A program made the translations under genes and the position numbers. 64,000 nt of DNA from an uncultured Agathobacter sp. (GTDB lineage Bacteria; Bacillota; Clostridia; Lachnospirales; Lachnospiraceae), in the NCBI GenBank assembly GCA_934365945.1, contig CAKRNE010000007.1, positions 27,407 to 91,406 of the forward strand, written 5' to 3'. Below, in pieces: positions 1 through 8,516 of this stretch; the stretch's first letter is position 1; each line of letters opens with the position of its first letter. The notes beneath the pieces were generated by a model. The model did not search any database and was not told the DNA's origin. It was given only the letters and a program-made list of their open reading frames with translations.

Positions 1-289
1 CGCCTGCCCATTTCTTAAGCTCCTCAACGCTCTTTGTCTTCGCAAGTGAAAGCGCAGGATACTCATGAGGCTCACGATTTCCTGCCTGTGTCTCATAGCC
101 TGCATTCTGCGTCGGGCTGTCTGAGCGGATATATCCTGTCTTTTCCTCAAGCTGTGTAAGCTCATCAAACAGTGCATCCCATTCGTAGTTTGGCATGATT
201 TCATCCGCACCGTTGTAGTATGCCCTTGATGCGCGGTTAAGACTTTCAACAAGCTCATCTATCTTATCATTTAATTTATTATTCTCCAT
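1..289 (-). CDS. ligA: NAD-dependent DNA ligase, N-terminal part (cut by window edge)
   Basis: The 96 visible residues begin MENNKLNDKIDELVESLN and run off the left edge of the window. They match the helical Ia region and start of the adenylation domain of NAD-dependent DNA ligases. A Tyr-Tyr-Asn-Gly stretch is followed by NYEWDALFDELTQLE, then SPTQNAG, the family's conserved block before the adenylation core. The usual SDAEYD is replaced by MPNYEWD, as in divergent clostridial second-copy ligases. The catalytic KxDG lysine is outside the window, so activity cannot be judged. The gene starts 23 bp after the stop of the pseudouridine synthase and is probably co-transcribed with it. The family is clear; whether this is the housekeeping or an accessory copy is not. 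Confidence 0.8.
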   Translation of the reverse strand, partial: MENNKLNDKIDELVESLNRASRAYYNGADEIMPNYEWDALFDELTQLEEKTGYIRSDSPTQNAGYETQAGNREPHEYPALSLAKTKSVEELKKWAG

Positions 290-312
290 ACTGTAATAAT
301 CCCCTGTCTGCT

Positions 313-1161
313 TTACTTTGTTCTTCTATCCGGATGTTTCATCTCTGAATATTTCTTCTCTGAATGTTTCTTCTCTGAATATTTCTTGTCCAAATATTTC
401 TTATCCGAATGTTTCTTATTCATATCAGGCATAATGGGTTGATTCGATGAATCCGCAATCAAGCTTTTCAGTCCTTTATATTCAAGCGGTGTTACAGCCC
501 TATACTTTCCTCTTGGCAGGTCGCCGAGCTCAATATTCATGATCCTCACTCTCTCAAGCTTGACCACACGGTAACCAAAGTATTCACACATACGTCTTAT
601 CTGCCTGTTGTAGCCCTGTGTCAGTATAATCTTAAACTGCTTTGAAGACAGCTTTTTCACATGACACTTTCTGGTTGTCACACCAAGCTCTACAAGCGGT
701 ACACCTCCTGCAAGCCCTCTGATGAAGCTGTCAGATATTGTTTTGTTTACTGTGACGATATACTCCTTCTCGTGTCTGTTGCCGGAGCGCATCATCTTGT
801 TTACTATCTCTCCGTTGTTGGTCAGAAGTAAAAGTCCCTCCGAATCCTTATCCAGTCTGCCAATAGGATATATGCGCTTAGGGTAATTAAGATAATCAAT
901 CACGTTGTTCTTTTCCCTTTTTTCTGCTGTGCAGACTATGCCGGCCGGCTTATTGAGAGCAATCAGTATCATCTCTTCTTCCTTTGATACTACCTGTCCA
1001 TTATATGTGACAGTCTGTCCCTTTAGAACTCTGTCACCGGTTTTTGCTGTCATCCCGTCTATTTCTACTTTGCCGGCCTCTATCTGCCTGTCTGCCTCAC
1101 GTCTTGAGCACACGCCCGCTTCACTGAGGAATTTGTTTATTCTTACACCATTTTCTTCCAT
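313..1161 (-). CDS. rluF: RluF/RsuA-family rRNA pseudouridine synthase
   Basis: 282 residues. Residues 1-60 form an S4 RNA-binding domain (RINKFLSEAGVCSRREAD). The catalytic domain follows, with the family signature GRLDKDSEGLLLLT near residue 101, where the Asp of RLD is the nucleophile, and later GYNRQIRRMCEYFGYRV. The enzyme isomerises a uridine in rRNA; the closest named relative by motif is RluF (23S U2604), but RsuA/RluB specificity cannot be excluded. The C-terminal tail after about residue 245 is an unusual Lys-rich repeat of five-residue units and is not part of the fold. The start has a GGACAGG-type ribosome binding site. It lies directly upstream of the ligase gene. Confidence 0.85.
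   Translation of the reverse strand: MEENGVRINKFLSEAGVCSRREADRQIEAGKVEIDGMTAKTGDRVLKGQTVTYNGQVVSKEEEMILIALNKPAGIVCTAEKREKNNVIDYLNYPKRIYPIGRLDKDSEGLLLLTNNGEIVNKMMRSGNRHEKEYIVTVNKTISDSFIRGLAGGVPLVELGVTTRKCHVKKLSSKQFKIILTQGYNRQIRRMCEYFGYRVVKLERVRIMNIELGDLPRGKYRAVTPLEYKGLKSLIADSSNQPIMPDMNKKHSDKKYLDKKYSEKKHSEKKYSEMKHPDRRTK
334..417 (-). repeat. 15-bp tandem repeats coding a KKYSE/KKHSE tail
   Basis: Five to six consecutive 15-bp units at the 3' end of the pseudouridine synthase gene encode pentapeptides of the form K-K-[YH]-[SL]-[DE]. The units differ at a few positions. The tail is highly basic and likely disordered; it may bind RNA or may be slippage-generated sequence without function. Confidence 0.8.
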
Positions 1162-1251
1162 AATCCTGTCCCGTTTCCAATTTCATACGAAATGCATCAG
1201 TGCAACCATATCTTTCTACGCTCAACAATAGCTATCTGCCATGTAGATTAA

Positions 1252-1281
1252 AACACGGAGACCTCTTATAGCCTCCGTGTT
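1252..1281 (-). terminator. Rho-independent terminator after the SH3 protein gene
   Basis: Inverted repeat AACACGGAG / CTCCGTGTT with a 12-nt loop, followed on the minus strand by TTAATC. It lies 78 bp beyond the stop codon at 1359 and upstream of the pseudouridine synthase. Confidence 0.65.
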
Positions 1282-1358
1282 GCTTTCCTATGAATGTATG
1301 CACATCTGTTGCTGTTTATGCAGACCAAATGTAAGGCTCTGCACATTGATTAATTGAT

Positions 1359-2570
1359 TTACTGTCCTACTGTCTGGAGATTTTCCGTCTTGATATAAGC
1401 CCTGCCATTTGTTCCGTCACTGTAGGATACTATAGTCCAGTCACCCTCTGTGCCGTATGCAGTAAGTGTAACCTGCTCCTTTAAGAGGCCGAGCTCCTTG
1501 GCATCTGTGCTTGCACCGTCACGTACCTTTACAACATCCTTTGTCACTACCTGATACTCAGCCGGCGCCTGTGGCTGCTCTGCCGGCTGCTGATTTGCAG
1601 CATTTGAATCTGTAGTCTGCTGGTCTGTGTTCTGTCCGGCGTTTGCGTCTGTGGTCTGCTGGTCTGCGGTCTGTCCGGCGTTTGCATCCGTAGTCTGCTG
1701 GTCTGCGGTCTGTCCGGCATTTGCATCAGTATTCTGCTGTTCGCTGTTTTGTGATGCATCATCAGCCTGCTGTGTATCTGCCTCTGTAGTCTGTGTATCT
1801 GCATCAGACTTCTTTAAATTAGCAATACCTGACGATGTGTACCACTGCTTTATTGAACCTGTGAGTGTTGTCTCAAGCATAGTCTTTAAGTTGGCATCTG
1901 CGCCGAGCGCCTGCTCATATTCCTTCTGTACCTCCTCATGAAGGTCTGCAAACTCGGATGAAGCAGTATACTTTGATATAAGCTCCATAATATCATTATC
2001 AAGTTCATTCTCACAGTATGTTCTATTGAAATTGCTGTATACATTGTTTATGAAGAGCTTTCCGTCCTTGCCTGTCTCTATATAAAAGAAATCAAGTGTA
2101 GGTGCCTGTGTATCAACTCCTGTAAACTTTATGCTGTTTTTGACAGATACAAAATATGAGCCCTTCTTCAAACCATTCTTGGTGTAAGGTGTGATGTCAT
2201 TGACCGACTCATAATACTGGCTGACAACACCGATATAGCTCTTCTCGTTATCGCTCATAGGTGTAGCAAGCTTACCAAGTGTATCGAGGTCATCACTTAC
2301 ATATGCTTTGTAGTAATCAGCAAGTAGAGTATTGATATCATCCTTTGCATCGTTTGTATAATCCTTCTCAAACTCAAAGTCCTTTACTGAAATCTCAGCC
2401 TGCGACTCAGACTCTGTATCAGAGTGTCTGCCATTATTACCTCCTGCGACAACCACTATAAGCATCAGTATAAGTCCTATAAGTATTGCTGCTACTCCTA
2501 CGTATTTTTTGTTTTCTGTGCAAAACTGCTTTATATTGTCCAATGTTTCCTTGTTAAAAAAGTCCTTCAT
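1359..2570 (-). CDS. Membrane-anchored protein with C-terminal bacterial SH3 domain
   Basis: 403 residues. An N-terminal cytoplasmic stretch is followed by one membrane helix at about residues 21-43. An extracellular alpha/beta region (about 60-250) follows, then a low-complexity Gln/Thr/Asp/Ala repeat linker (about 255-330). The C-terminal SH3b domain starts around YQVVTKDVVKVRDGASTDA, with the VRDGAS and LG-L signature of SH3b folds, and probably binds the cell wall. A GGAGG site precedes the ATG. The central region is not recognised; no enzyme motif is visible. It is transcribed just after tRNA-Arg and ends in its own terminator. A surface or wall-associated role is inferred from topology. 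Confidence 0.65.
   Translation of the reverse strand: MKDFFNKETLDNIKQFCTENKKYVGVAAILIGLILMLIVVVAGGNNGRHSDTESESQAEISVKDFEFEKDYTNDAKDDINTLLADYYKAYVSDDLDTLGKLATPMSDNEKSYIGVVSQYYESVNDITPYTKNGLKKGSYFVSVKNSIKFTGVDTQAPTLDFFYIETGKDGKLFINNVYSNFNRTYCENELDNDIMELISKYTASSEFADLHEEVQKEYEQALGADANLKTMLETTLTGSIKQWYTSSGIANLKKSDADTQTTEADTQQADDASQNSEQQNTDANAGQTADQQTTDANAGQTADQQTTDANAGQNTDQQTTDSNAANQQPAEQPQAPAEYQVVTKDVVKVRDGASTDAKELGLLKEQVTLTAYGTEGDWTIVSYSDGTNGRAYIKTENLQTVGQ
1609..1740 (-). repeat. 39-bp tandem repeats in the linker of the SH3 protein
   Basis: Three to four 39-bp units each encode QQTTDANAGQTAD or a close variant. The units are nearly identical at the DNA level, so copy number is likely variable between strains. 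The product is an extended hydrophilic spacer between the membrane-proximal domain and the SH3b domain. Confidence 0.85.
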
Positions 2571-2609
2571 GTGATTCCTCCATTAACCCAACATATTAAA
2601 ATCAAAGTA

Positions 2610-2682
2610 TGTGACCGACGCGAATCGAACGCGCACTCGCCGGAGTCGGAGTCCGGAATTTTATCCATTAAACTACGGTCAC
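2610..2682 (-). tRNA. tRNA-Arg (anticodon CCG)
   Basis: Reading the minus strand: acceptor stem GTGACCG / CGGTCAC, D arm GTTT...AAAT, anticodon stem CCGGA / TCCGG with loop CTCCGAC giving anticodon CCG, a five-base variable loop, and T arm GCGCG-TTCGATT-CGCGT. It is 73 nt including discriminator A, and CCA is not encoded. It decodes CGG. It sits 39 bp upstream of the SH3 protein gene on the same strand. Confidence 0.95.
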
Positions 2683-2859
2683 AAAAAAAGTTACCAACTA
2701 TTTATATCACATCTTTTACTTTTTTTCAATGTTACTTTTTTCTTATTATAGCCTTTTGGTGTTTTATTATAACTTTTTATGCATGCTACTATAATTGATA
2801 AAAATTTGACAACATATCCCATTTATCTTATTATTTAACTATTCGGGCATTATTATATA

Positions 2860-2890
2860 TTGGAAATTTTTTCCGATATGCCATTATAAT
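2860..2890 (+). promoter_or_regulatory. Candidate sigma-A promoter of DAHP synthase
   Basis: TTGGAA at 2860 and a perfect TATAAT at 2885, with a long 19-bp spacer, lie 47 bp upstream of the DAHP synthase start in a very AT-rich region. The -10 is convincing; the -35 pairing is tentative. Confidence 0.4.
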
Positions 2891-2937
2891 ATACCATTTT
2901 AATTAATAAAATTACTATTTACATAAGGAGCAGTATT

Positions 2938-3969
2938 ATGAGTTTCACATTTTTAAACCAGCTTCCAACTCCTGCACAGATTAAGGAAGAATACCCTCTG
3001 TCAAAGGAGCTTACCGAGCTTAAAGCAAAGCGAGATGCAATGATTTCAGATGTCATCTGCGGAAAGGATGACAGATTTCTCGTCATTATCGGACCATGTT
3101 CAGCCGACAACGAGGATTCAGTCTGCGACTATGTCAGCCGCCTGACAAAGATCCAGGAGGATGTAAAGGACCGCGTAATCATCATCCCTCGTGTATATAC
3201 AAACAAGCCAAGAACAACCGGTGAGGGATACAAGGGAATTGCTTCACAGCCTGACCCTGAGAAGGCTCCTGACATGGTTGAGGGTCTCATTGCCATGAGA
3301 AAGATGCACATCCGTGCTATCGCAGAGAGCGGGCTCACCTGTGCAGATGAGATGCTTTACCCTGAGAACTGGGGCTATGTTGAGGATCTCCTCTCATATG
3401 TCGCAATAGGTGCTCGTTCCGTTGAGGATCAGCAGCATCGTCTCACAGTCAGCGGCTTTGATGTGGCAAGCGGTATGAAAAACCCTACAAGTGGTGATTT
3501 TTCTGTCATGCTCAATTCTGTTTATGCAGCACAGCACCCACATCACTTCGTTTACAGAGGCTATGAGGTTGAGACATCAGGAAATCCTCTGACACACGTT
3601 GTTTTAAGAGGCGCTGTCAGCAAGCATGGCAACACTACTACAAACTACCATTACGAGGACTTAATCCGCCTGCACGAGATGTACGACAAGATGGACGTTG
3701 TCAATCAGGCTGCTATCATCGATACCAACCATTCCAACTCTGGAAAACAGTTCAAGGAGCAGATTCGTATCGCCAAAGAAGTTATGCACAACAGACAGCT
3801 TTCTTCTGATATCAAATCACTTGTCAAAGGTCTCATGATTGAGAGCTACATTGAGGAAGGCAACCAGAAGATTGGCGAGCATGTCTACGGAAAATCCATC
3901 ACAGATCCATGTCTTGGATGGGAGGATTCAAAGAAGCTTATCTACGATATTGCAGAAATGAATTTTTAA
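2938..3969 (+). CDS. aroF: 3-deoxy-7-phosphoheptulonate (DAHP) synthase, class I
   Basis: 343 residues, the usual length for AroF/AroG/AroH. It condenses phosphoenolpyruvate with erythrose 4-phosphate, the first step of the shikimate pathway. Visible motifs are IIGPCSADN near residue 51, RVYTNKPRTT (PEP/E4P binding), GARSVEDQQHR and TNHSNSGK. These are hallmarks of the class I alpha fold. The N-terminal extension before the barrel, used for feedback control in enterobacterial paralogues, is present. Which aromatic amino acid inhibits it cannot be read reliably, so the letter of the symbol is provisional. An AAGGAGC site precedes the ATG. It is monocistronic, flanked by genes on the opposite strand. 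Confidence 0.9.
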   Translation: MSFTFLNQLPTPAQIKEEYPLSKELTELKAKRDAMISDVICGKDDRFLVIIGPCSADNEDSVCDYVSRLTKIQEDVKDRVIIIPRVYTNKPRTTGEGYKGIASQPDPEKAPDMVEGLIAMRKMHIRAIAESGLTCADEMLYPENWGYVEDLLSYVAIGARSVEDQQHRLTVSGFDVASGMKNPTSGDFSVMLNSVYAAQHPHHFVYRGYEVETSGNPLTHVVLRGAVSKHGNTTTNYHYEDLIRLHEMYDKMDVVNQAAIIDTNHSNSGKQFKEQIRIAKEVMHNRQLSSDIKSLVKGLMIESYIEEGNQKIGEHVYGKSITDPCLGWEDSKKLIYDIAEMNF

Positions 3970-4004
3970 GCCGCGGATTATAAGCACATTATTTTTGCAA
4001 AACA

Positions 4005-4035
4005 CAAGCCACAGGAATAAATATCCTGTGGCTTG
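4005..4035. terminator. Bidirectional terminator between aroF and the Nudix gene
   Basis: Inverted repeat CAAGCCACAGGA / TCCTGTGGCTTG closes a short AT loop between two convergent genes. T-rich tracts flank both sides (TTATTTTG on plus, TGTTTTGC on minus). Confidence 0.7.
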
Positions 4036-4067
4036 CATTATTTTGTATGTTATTATTTTGTATGTTA

Positions 4068-4607
4068 TTATTTAATCATATTGCTATAGGCAAGGACTGC
4101 ACTGACTGTTTTTGAATCCTGGATTTTCCCTGCATAAATCATGTCGCACAGCTCCTTTAGGGTGTATATTTCTACATCGATTGACTCGGCATCATCGAGA
4201 TGCTGCTCGCCCTTTTTCAGGTTTTTGGCAAGATAGACATCTACTTCCTCATCGCAAAACGCTACTGTTGTGCGAAGTGAAAGTAAAAACGAGATATCAT
4301 CAGAGCTGTAGCCTGTCTCCTCCTTCAGCTCTCTTTTTGCACACAGCCTTGTGTCTTCTCCCACAAAATCCCTGCAGCCGGCTGGAATCTCTATTGTCTC
4401 TCTCTCGAGGGCATTTCTGTACTGGCGTACCATGATTATCCTGCCGTCATCGAGTACCGGAAGCACTGCCGCAGCTCCCTTTCTGTGTGAGACAAAATCC
4501 CACTCCTCTGTCTTGCCATTTGCAAACTGCATTGTATCCTTGTATATATCGAGTATTGAACCCTTATATACAAGCTCTCTTTTTTGCCGTTTTATTTCAT
4601 CAATCAT
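4068..4607 (-). CDS. nudF: Nudix hydrolase, ADP-ribose pyrophosphatase type
   Basis: 179 residues. An N-terminal beta-strand region is followed by the Nudix box (GCRDFVGED...CAKRELKEETGY, about residues 76-100). The catalytic Glu cluster REL-x-EE is intact, but the segment between the first Gly and first Glu is one residue longer than the usual GX5E. The family cleaves ADP-ribose or related nucleoside diphosphate sugars to AMP and ribose 5-phosphate. The spacing fits NudF-type ADP-ribose pyrophosphatases. The gene begins 49 bp after the alcohol dehydrogenase stop and is probably in its operon. Confidence 0.8.
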   Translation of the reverse strand: MIDEIKRQKRELVYKGSILDIYKDTMQFANGKTEEWDFVSHRKGAAAVLPVLDDGRIIMVRQYRNALERETIEIPAGCRDFVGEDTRLCAKRELKEETGYSSDDISFLLSLRTTVAFCDEEVDVYLAKNLKKGEQHLDDAESIDVEIYTLKELCDMIYAGKIQDSKTVSAVLAYSNMIK

Positions 4608-4656
4608 TTTCCTGTTTACCTTCTAACATAATTTAAGTTCAGAGTCGCCATCTTGA

Positions 4657-5874
4657 TTAGAAATCAACCTCTGTGTCATAATAGCAGCACTTGAGAAGCT
4701 TCTCCATCTCCTCCTGGCTTGGCTGGCGTGGATTTGAGCCTGTGCAAGCATCAAGGATGGCATTTGCCGCAATCTCTGGAAGTCTCTCAAGGAACACCTC
4801 CTCCGGTACAAAGCCCTGCTCTGTCGGATAGCTGTCTGCTCCGTAATTCTTGATGCAGTGTGGTATATTCAGGTCATCATTCATGCCGCGTAAGTATTTT
4901 ATAAGAAGCTCAATCTTCTCGTCAAGTGTATCTCCACCCAGCTTCATGAAATCAGCTATTGCTCCGTAGCGCTCCTTTGCTGTCTCATCCTTTGCATTGA
5001 AAGCAATAACCTTTGGCAGATACATTGCATTGGCTGCACCGTGAATGATATGTGCGCCGTAATCTGCAAAAGCTGCTCCTGTCTTGTGTGCCATGGAATG
5101 AACTATTCCAAGGAGTGCGTTGGAGAATGCCATTCCTGCCAGACACTGTGCATTGTGCATTGCATCTCTCTTTGCCATATCACCATTGTATGAATCAATC
5201 AGGTCATGCTGTATCATCTCTATTGCATGAAGTGCAAGCGGATCTGTAAAATCGCTGTTGGCTGTGGATACATATGCCTCGATAGCATGTGTCATGGCAT
5301 CCATTCCGGTGTGTGCGACAAGCTTCTGTGGCATTGTCTCTGCAAGCTCAGGGTCTACGATTGCAACGTCAGGTGTAATCTCAAAGTCTGCGATTGGATA
5401 TTTGATACCCTTCTCATAATCTGTGATGATTGAGAACGCAGTAACCTCTGTTGCTGTGCCAGATGTAGATGAAATAGCACAGAAATGTGCTTTCTTTCTA
5501 AGCTTTGGAATACCAAATACCTTGCACATGTCCTCAAATGTGATATCCGGATACTCATACTTAATCCACATAGCCTTGGCTGCATCTATAGGTGAGCCTC
5601 CACCGATAGCTACAATCCAGTCCGGTTCAAACTCTTCCATGGCAGCAGCACCCTTCATGACTGTCTCAACTGACGGATCAGGCTCGATTCCCTCAAAAAG
5701 CTTTACCTCCATGCCGGCTTCCTTCAAATAAGCCTCGGCCTTGTCTAAAAAGCCAAATCTCTTCATTGAGCCTCCGCCCACACAGATAATAGCTTTCTTT
5801 CCCTCAAAGCTCTTTAATGCCTCAAGTGCTCCCTTTCCATGATATAAATCTCTTGGTAATGTAAATCTCTGCAT
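4657..5874 (-). CDS. Iron-containing alcohol dehydrogenase
   Basis: 405 residues from the ATG at 5874, chosen because GGAGGG lies 7 nt upstream; an in-frame ATG at 5889 would place that site inside the gene. Group III alcohol dehydrogenase: NAD(P)-binding IGGGSPIDAAKAMW near residue 95, then the iron-ligand region with VAHTGMDAMTHAIE, HSMAHKTGAAF and HGAANAMYLP. It interconverts alcohols and aldehydes in fermentation; butanol or ethanol dehydrogenase activity is the usual annotation, and substrate cannot be set from sequence. The Nudix gene follows closely. Confidence 0.85.
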   Translation of the reverse strand: MQRFTLPRDLYHGKGALEALKSFEGKKAIICVGGGSMKRFGFLDKAEAYLKEAGMEVKLFEGIEPDPSVETVMKGAAAMEEFEPDWIVAIGGGSPIDAAKAMWIKYEYPDITFEDMCKVFGIPKLRKKAHFCAISSTSGTATEVTAFSIITDYEKGIKYPIADFEITPDVAIVDPELAETMPQKLVAHTGMDAMTHAIEAYVSTANSDFTDPLALHAIEMIQHDLIDSYNGDMAKRDAMHNAQCLAGMAFSNALLGIVHSMAHKTGAAFADYGAHIIHGAANAMYLPKVIAFNAKDETAKERYGAIADFMKLGGDTLDEKIELLIKYLRGMNDDLNIPHCIKNYGADSYPTEQGFVPEEVFLERLPEIAANAILDACTGSNPRQPSQEEMEKLLKCCYYDTEVDF

Positions 5875-6180
5875 TGCAAATCCCTCCATATGATATTGTT
5901 ATTATATAGTTTCTCCCTGGTAATATTTGTAAATACTGCAGCCATAAAATGCTGAATAGTTGCTAAATATTACACTTCTTATTTTATAACATTTTACTAA
6001 TTTTGTCACGCACTATTATCACTTTTTGTTAATTTAATACATTTTTTACATACATTTTTATGCAATATATATAATCATCTTCAGTAATTTAGAATCGTTA
6101 CTGATAGTCTATTTTATAGCATCTGCACAGCGTTGTAAAAATCGGCTTCATTTGTGTTTTTCATATGTTTTCATACATTT
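5875..6180. other. AT-rich intergenic region upstream of the alcohol dehydrogenase
   Basis: About 300 bp without a credible gene. A TATAAT-like -10 for the alcohol dehydrogenase is visible near 5905 on the minus strand, without a well-spaced -35. A TTGTTAA half-site near 6026 resembles half of a redox-responsive Rex operator, but the second half is poor. Nothing else stands out. Confidence 0.4.
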
Positions 6181-6214
6181 TTGAAAAAAGAAAAGGCTTC
6201 ATACGAAGCCTTTT
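6181..6214 (-). terminator. Rho-independent terminator of rny
   Basis: Perfect 10-bp stem AAAAGGCTTC / GAAGCCTTTT with a 4-nt loop, followed on the minus strand by CTTTTTTC. It lies 45 bp beyond the rny stop codon. Confidence 0.9.
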
Positions 6215-6258
6215 CAAATGTACATGTTATTATGTCAAACCGACAATGCACTAATGCT

Positions 6259-7806
6259 TTACTTTGCGTAATCCACTATACGTGACTCACGTATTACATT
6301 AACCTTTATCTGACCCGGATACTCTAACTCAGACTCTATCTGCTTAGATATGTCTCTGGCCATGATAACCATGTCGGCGTCGCTGACCTGCTCAGGAACT
6401 ACCATAATACGAATCTCTCTACCTGCCTGAATAGCAAAAGATTTCTCTACCCCTTTATAACCATTTGTAATGTCCTCTAACTGCTGAAGACGATTTGAAT
6501 ATGTCTCCAAAGTCTCTCTTCTTGCACCCGGACGTGCCGCACTGATTGTATCAGCCGCCTGCACGAGACATGCAATAAGTGACTCCGGTTCAACATCACC
6601 GTGGTGTGATTCTACTGCATTAATCACAAGTGGTGACTCTTTGTATTTCTTACATAATTCGGCACCGAGCTGGATGTGTGAACCCTCCATCTCGTGATCT
6701 ACTGCCTTACCTATATCATGTAATAAACCTGCACGCTTCGCCATTCTGACATCCTCGCCGATTTCAGCAGCCAGTAAGCCGGTAAGCTGTGCAACCTCGA
6801 TAGAATGCTTTAACGCATTCTGACCGTAGCTTGTTCTAAACTTCATCTTTCCAAGAAGACGCACAAGCTCCGGGTGAATACCATGTATGCCTACCTCAAG
6901 TGTGGCAGCTTCACCCTCTTCACGAATCATATTGTCGACTTCTTTTTGAGCTTTCTCAACCATCTCCTCTATACGGGCCGGATGGATTCTTCCGTCAACA
7001 ATAAGCTTCTCAAGAGCTATTCTTGCAACTTCTCTTCTGATCGGATCAAAGCTTGACAAAATGACCGCCTCAGGTGTGTCATCTATAATCAGATCTACCC
7101 CTGTCATAGTCTCGAGAGTACGGATATTACGTCCCTCTCTTCCTATGATACGTCCCTTCATCTCATCATTTGGAAGTGATACTACTGAAATAGTAGTCTC
7201 AGATACATGGTCTGCTGCACATTTCTGAATAGCTGTAACCACGTAATCCTTAGCCTTACGGTTTGCCTCTTCCTTTGCTTTGTTTTCCATTTCTTTAATC
7301 ATTTTTGCAGTATCAAGTTTTACATCTTCTTCAATGGTCTTTAAGAGATATTCTTTAGCTTGCTCGGAGGTTAATCCAGAGATTCTTTCAAGTTCCTGTA
7401 AACGCTGCTCGTTAAGCTTTGATATTTCAATCTTCTGCTTCTTGAGTTCCTCTTCCTTAACTGCAAATCCGGCTTCACGCTTCTCGATAGCTTCGAGCTT
7501 CTTGTCGACATTCTCTTCCTTCTGAACGATACGACGCTCATTACGGGAAATCTCGTTTCTACGCTCTTTGATTTCCTTATCAAGATCATTCTTAGCCTTA
7601 ATCGACTCTTCCTTGATCTCAAGCATAGACTCGCGCTTCTTTTCCTCCGCAGTCTTTACAGCCTCATCAATGATTCCTCTTGCCTTCTCCTCAGCATTTC
7701 CTATCTTGGAGTTAGCAGATTTCTTCTGGTATGAAGCGGCTGCAAACCATACAACCAATGCAGTAATAATAATAGAAACTACAGCAGTAATGATATACGG
7801 TAGCAT
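6259..7806 (-). CDS. rny: Ribonuclease Y
   Basis: 515 residues, typical of RNase Y. An N-terminal membrane helix (residues 3-25) is followed by a long charged coiled coil (about 30-200). A KH RNA-binding domain (about 205-270, [15 protein letters not shown]) and an HD domain with [12 protein letters not shown] near residue 360 complete it; the His-Asp pair binds the catalytic metal. This membrane-bound endonuclease initiates mRNA decay in Firmicutes. A GGAGG site lies 10 nt upstream of the ATG. It is preceded by its own promoter, overlapping the recX stop, and followed by a strong terminator. Confidence 0.95.
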   Translation of the reverse strand: MLPYIITAVVSIIITALVVWFAAASYQKKSANSKIGNAEEKARGIIDEAVKTAEEKKRESMLEIKEESIKAKNDLDKEIKERRNEISRNERRIVQKEENVDKKLEAIEKREAGFAVKEEELKKQKIEISKLNEQRLQELERISGLTSEQAKEYLLKTIEEDVKLDTAKMIKEMENKAKEEANRKAKDYVVTAIQKCAADHVSETTISVVSLPNDEMKGRIIGREGRNIRTLETMTGVDLIIDDTPEAVILSSFDPIRREVARIALEKLIVDGRIHPARIEEMVEKAQKEVDNMIREEGEAATLEVGIHGIHPELVRLLGKMKFRTSYGQNALKHSIEVAQLTGLLAAEIGEDVRMAKRAGLLHDIGKAVDHEMEGSHIQLGAELCKKYKESPLVINAVESHHGDVEPESLIACLVQAADTISAARPGARRETLETYSNRLQQLEDITNGYKGVEKSFAIQAGREIRIMVVPEQVSDADMVIMARDISKQIESELEYPGQIKVNVIRESRIVDYAK

Positions 7807-7863
7807 TACAGGAGCACCTCCTTTATTAAATTTTCATTGTATTTCACAAATTACAACAATTAA

Positions 7864-7892
7864 ATTCTATACTTTTTGGTGCAAATTGTCAA
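7864..7892 (-). promoter_or_regulatory. Sigma-A promoter of rny
   Basis: On the minus strand TTGACA (7892-7887), a 17-bp spacer and TAGAAT (7869-7864). The -35 box overlaps the recX stop codon. Confidence 0.75.
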
Positions 7893-8497
7893 GGTAATTG
7901 TGACCTCATTGCTGAAAGAATCTGGCTGCTCTTAAAGCCCCTTCTCATTAGAAACTGGTATATCCTGCGAAACTCCTTTTCATCACAGTTATCAGGATCA
8001 TAGTGTTTCTTTTCAAGCAGCTTTACTATATGTTTCTCTTCTTCAGCGGTATATTCGCTCTCTATGGCACAATTGATATCATCTCTGCCTATTCCCTTTG
8101 TCATAAGCTTCTGCTCAAGCTGCCTGCGGCTTAAGCTGTCCTGATGATATCTGACATATGTGGCGGCAAATCTGTAATCATCAAGATAATGAAAGCTCTT
8201 CACATACTCTATCGCTGCATCCACACAGCAATCCGGATATCCGCCCTGTGTGAGCTTTTCCCTGAGCTTTCTCTCACTCCTGTCCATCTGCTCAAGCAGA
8301 TGCAGTGCTCTCTTTTTAGCTCTCTTTCCTACCACATCAGTTATCAGCTTTTCGTAATCCTCTTCACTGATAAAGGCGCCCTCCATAATAGAGGACCGCA
8401 CGGCCTCTGTACGGTACAACACACATGTCATACCATTATCAAATGTCGTGCGGTATTTGCCCTTACCAATATTCTCATATCCGGTAATCTCTATCAT
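7889..8497 (-). CDS. recX: RecX regulatory protein
   Basis: 202 residues built of repeated three-helix units characteristic of RecX (for example LHLLEQMDRSERKLREKL, and DDYRFAATYVRYHQDSLSRRQLEQKL near the middle). RecX binds RecA filaments and modulates recombination and the SOS response. It lies 19 bp downstream of recA on the same strand, the usual pairing, and is probably expressed by read-through from recA. It is longer than short proteobacterial RecX and fits the Firmicute form with an N-terminal beta region. Confidence 0.85.
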   Translation of the reverse strand: MIEITGYENIGKGKYRTTFDNGMTCVLYRTEAVRSSIMEGAFISEEDYEKLITDVVGKRAKKRALHLLEQMDRSERKLREKLTQGGYPDCCVDAAIEYVKSFHYLDDYRFAATYVRYHQDSLSRRQLEQKLMTKGIGRDDINCAIESEYTAEEEKHIVKLLEKKHYDPDNCDEKEFRRIYQFLMRRGFKSSQILSAMRSQLP

Positions 8498-8516
8498 ATA
8501 TAATCCTGCTTACTTA

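Noticed and set aside
1609..1740. A CRISPR-like array from regularly spaced repeats
   Set aside because: The repeats are contiguous 39-bp in-frame coding units without unique spacers. No CRISPR array or cas gene was seen anywhere in the window.
2610..2682. tRNA-Arg as an attachment site for an integrated element
   Set aside because: No integrase and no duplicated tRNA 3' end are nearby; flanking genes are ordinary.
6026..6045. Rex operator upstream of the alcohol dehydrogenase
   Set aside because: Only one half-site matches; the second half is too poor and the distance to the gene is about 150 bp.
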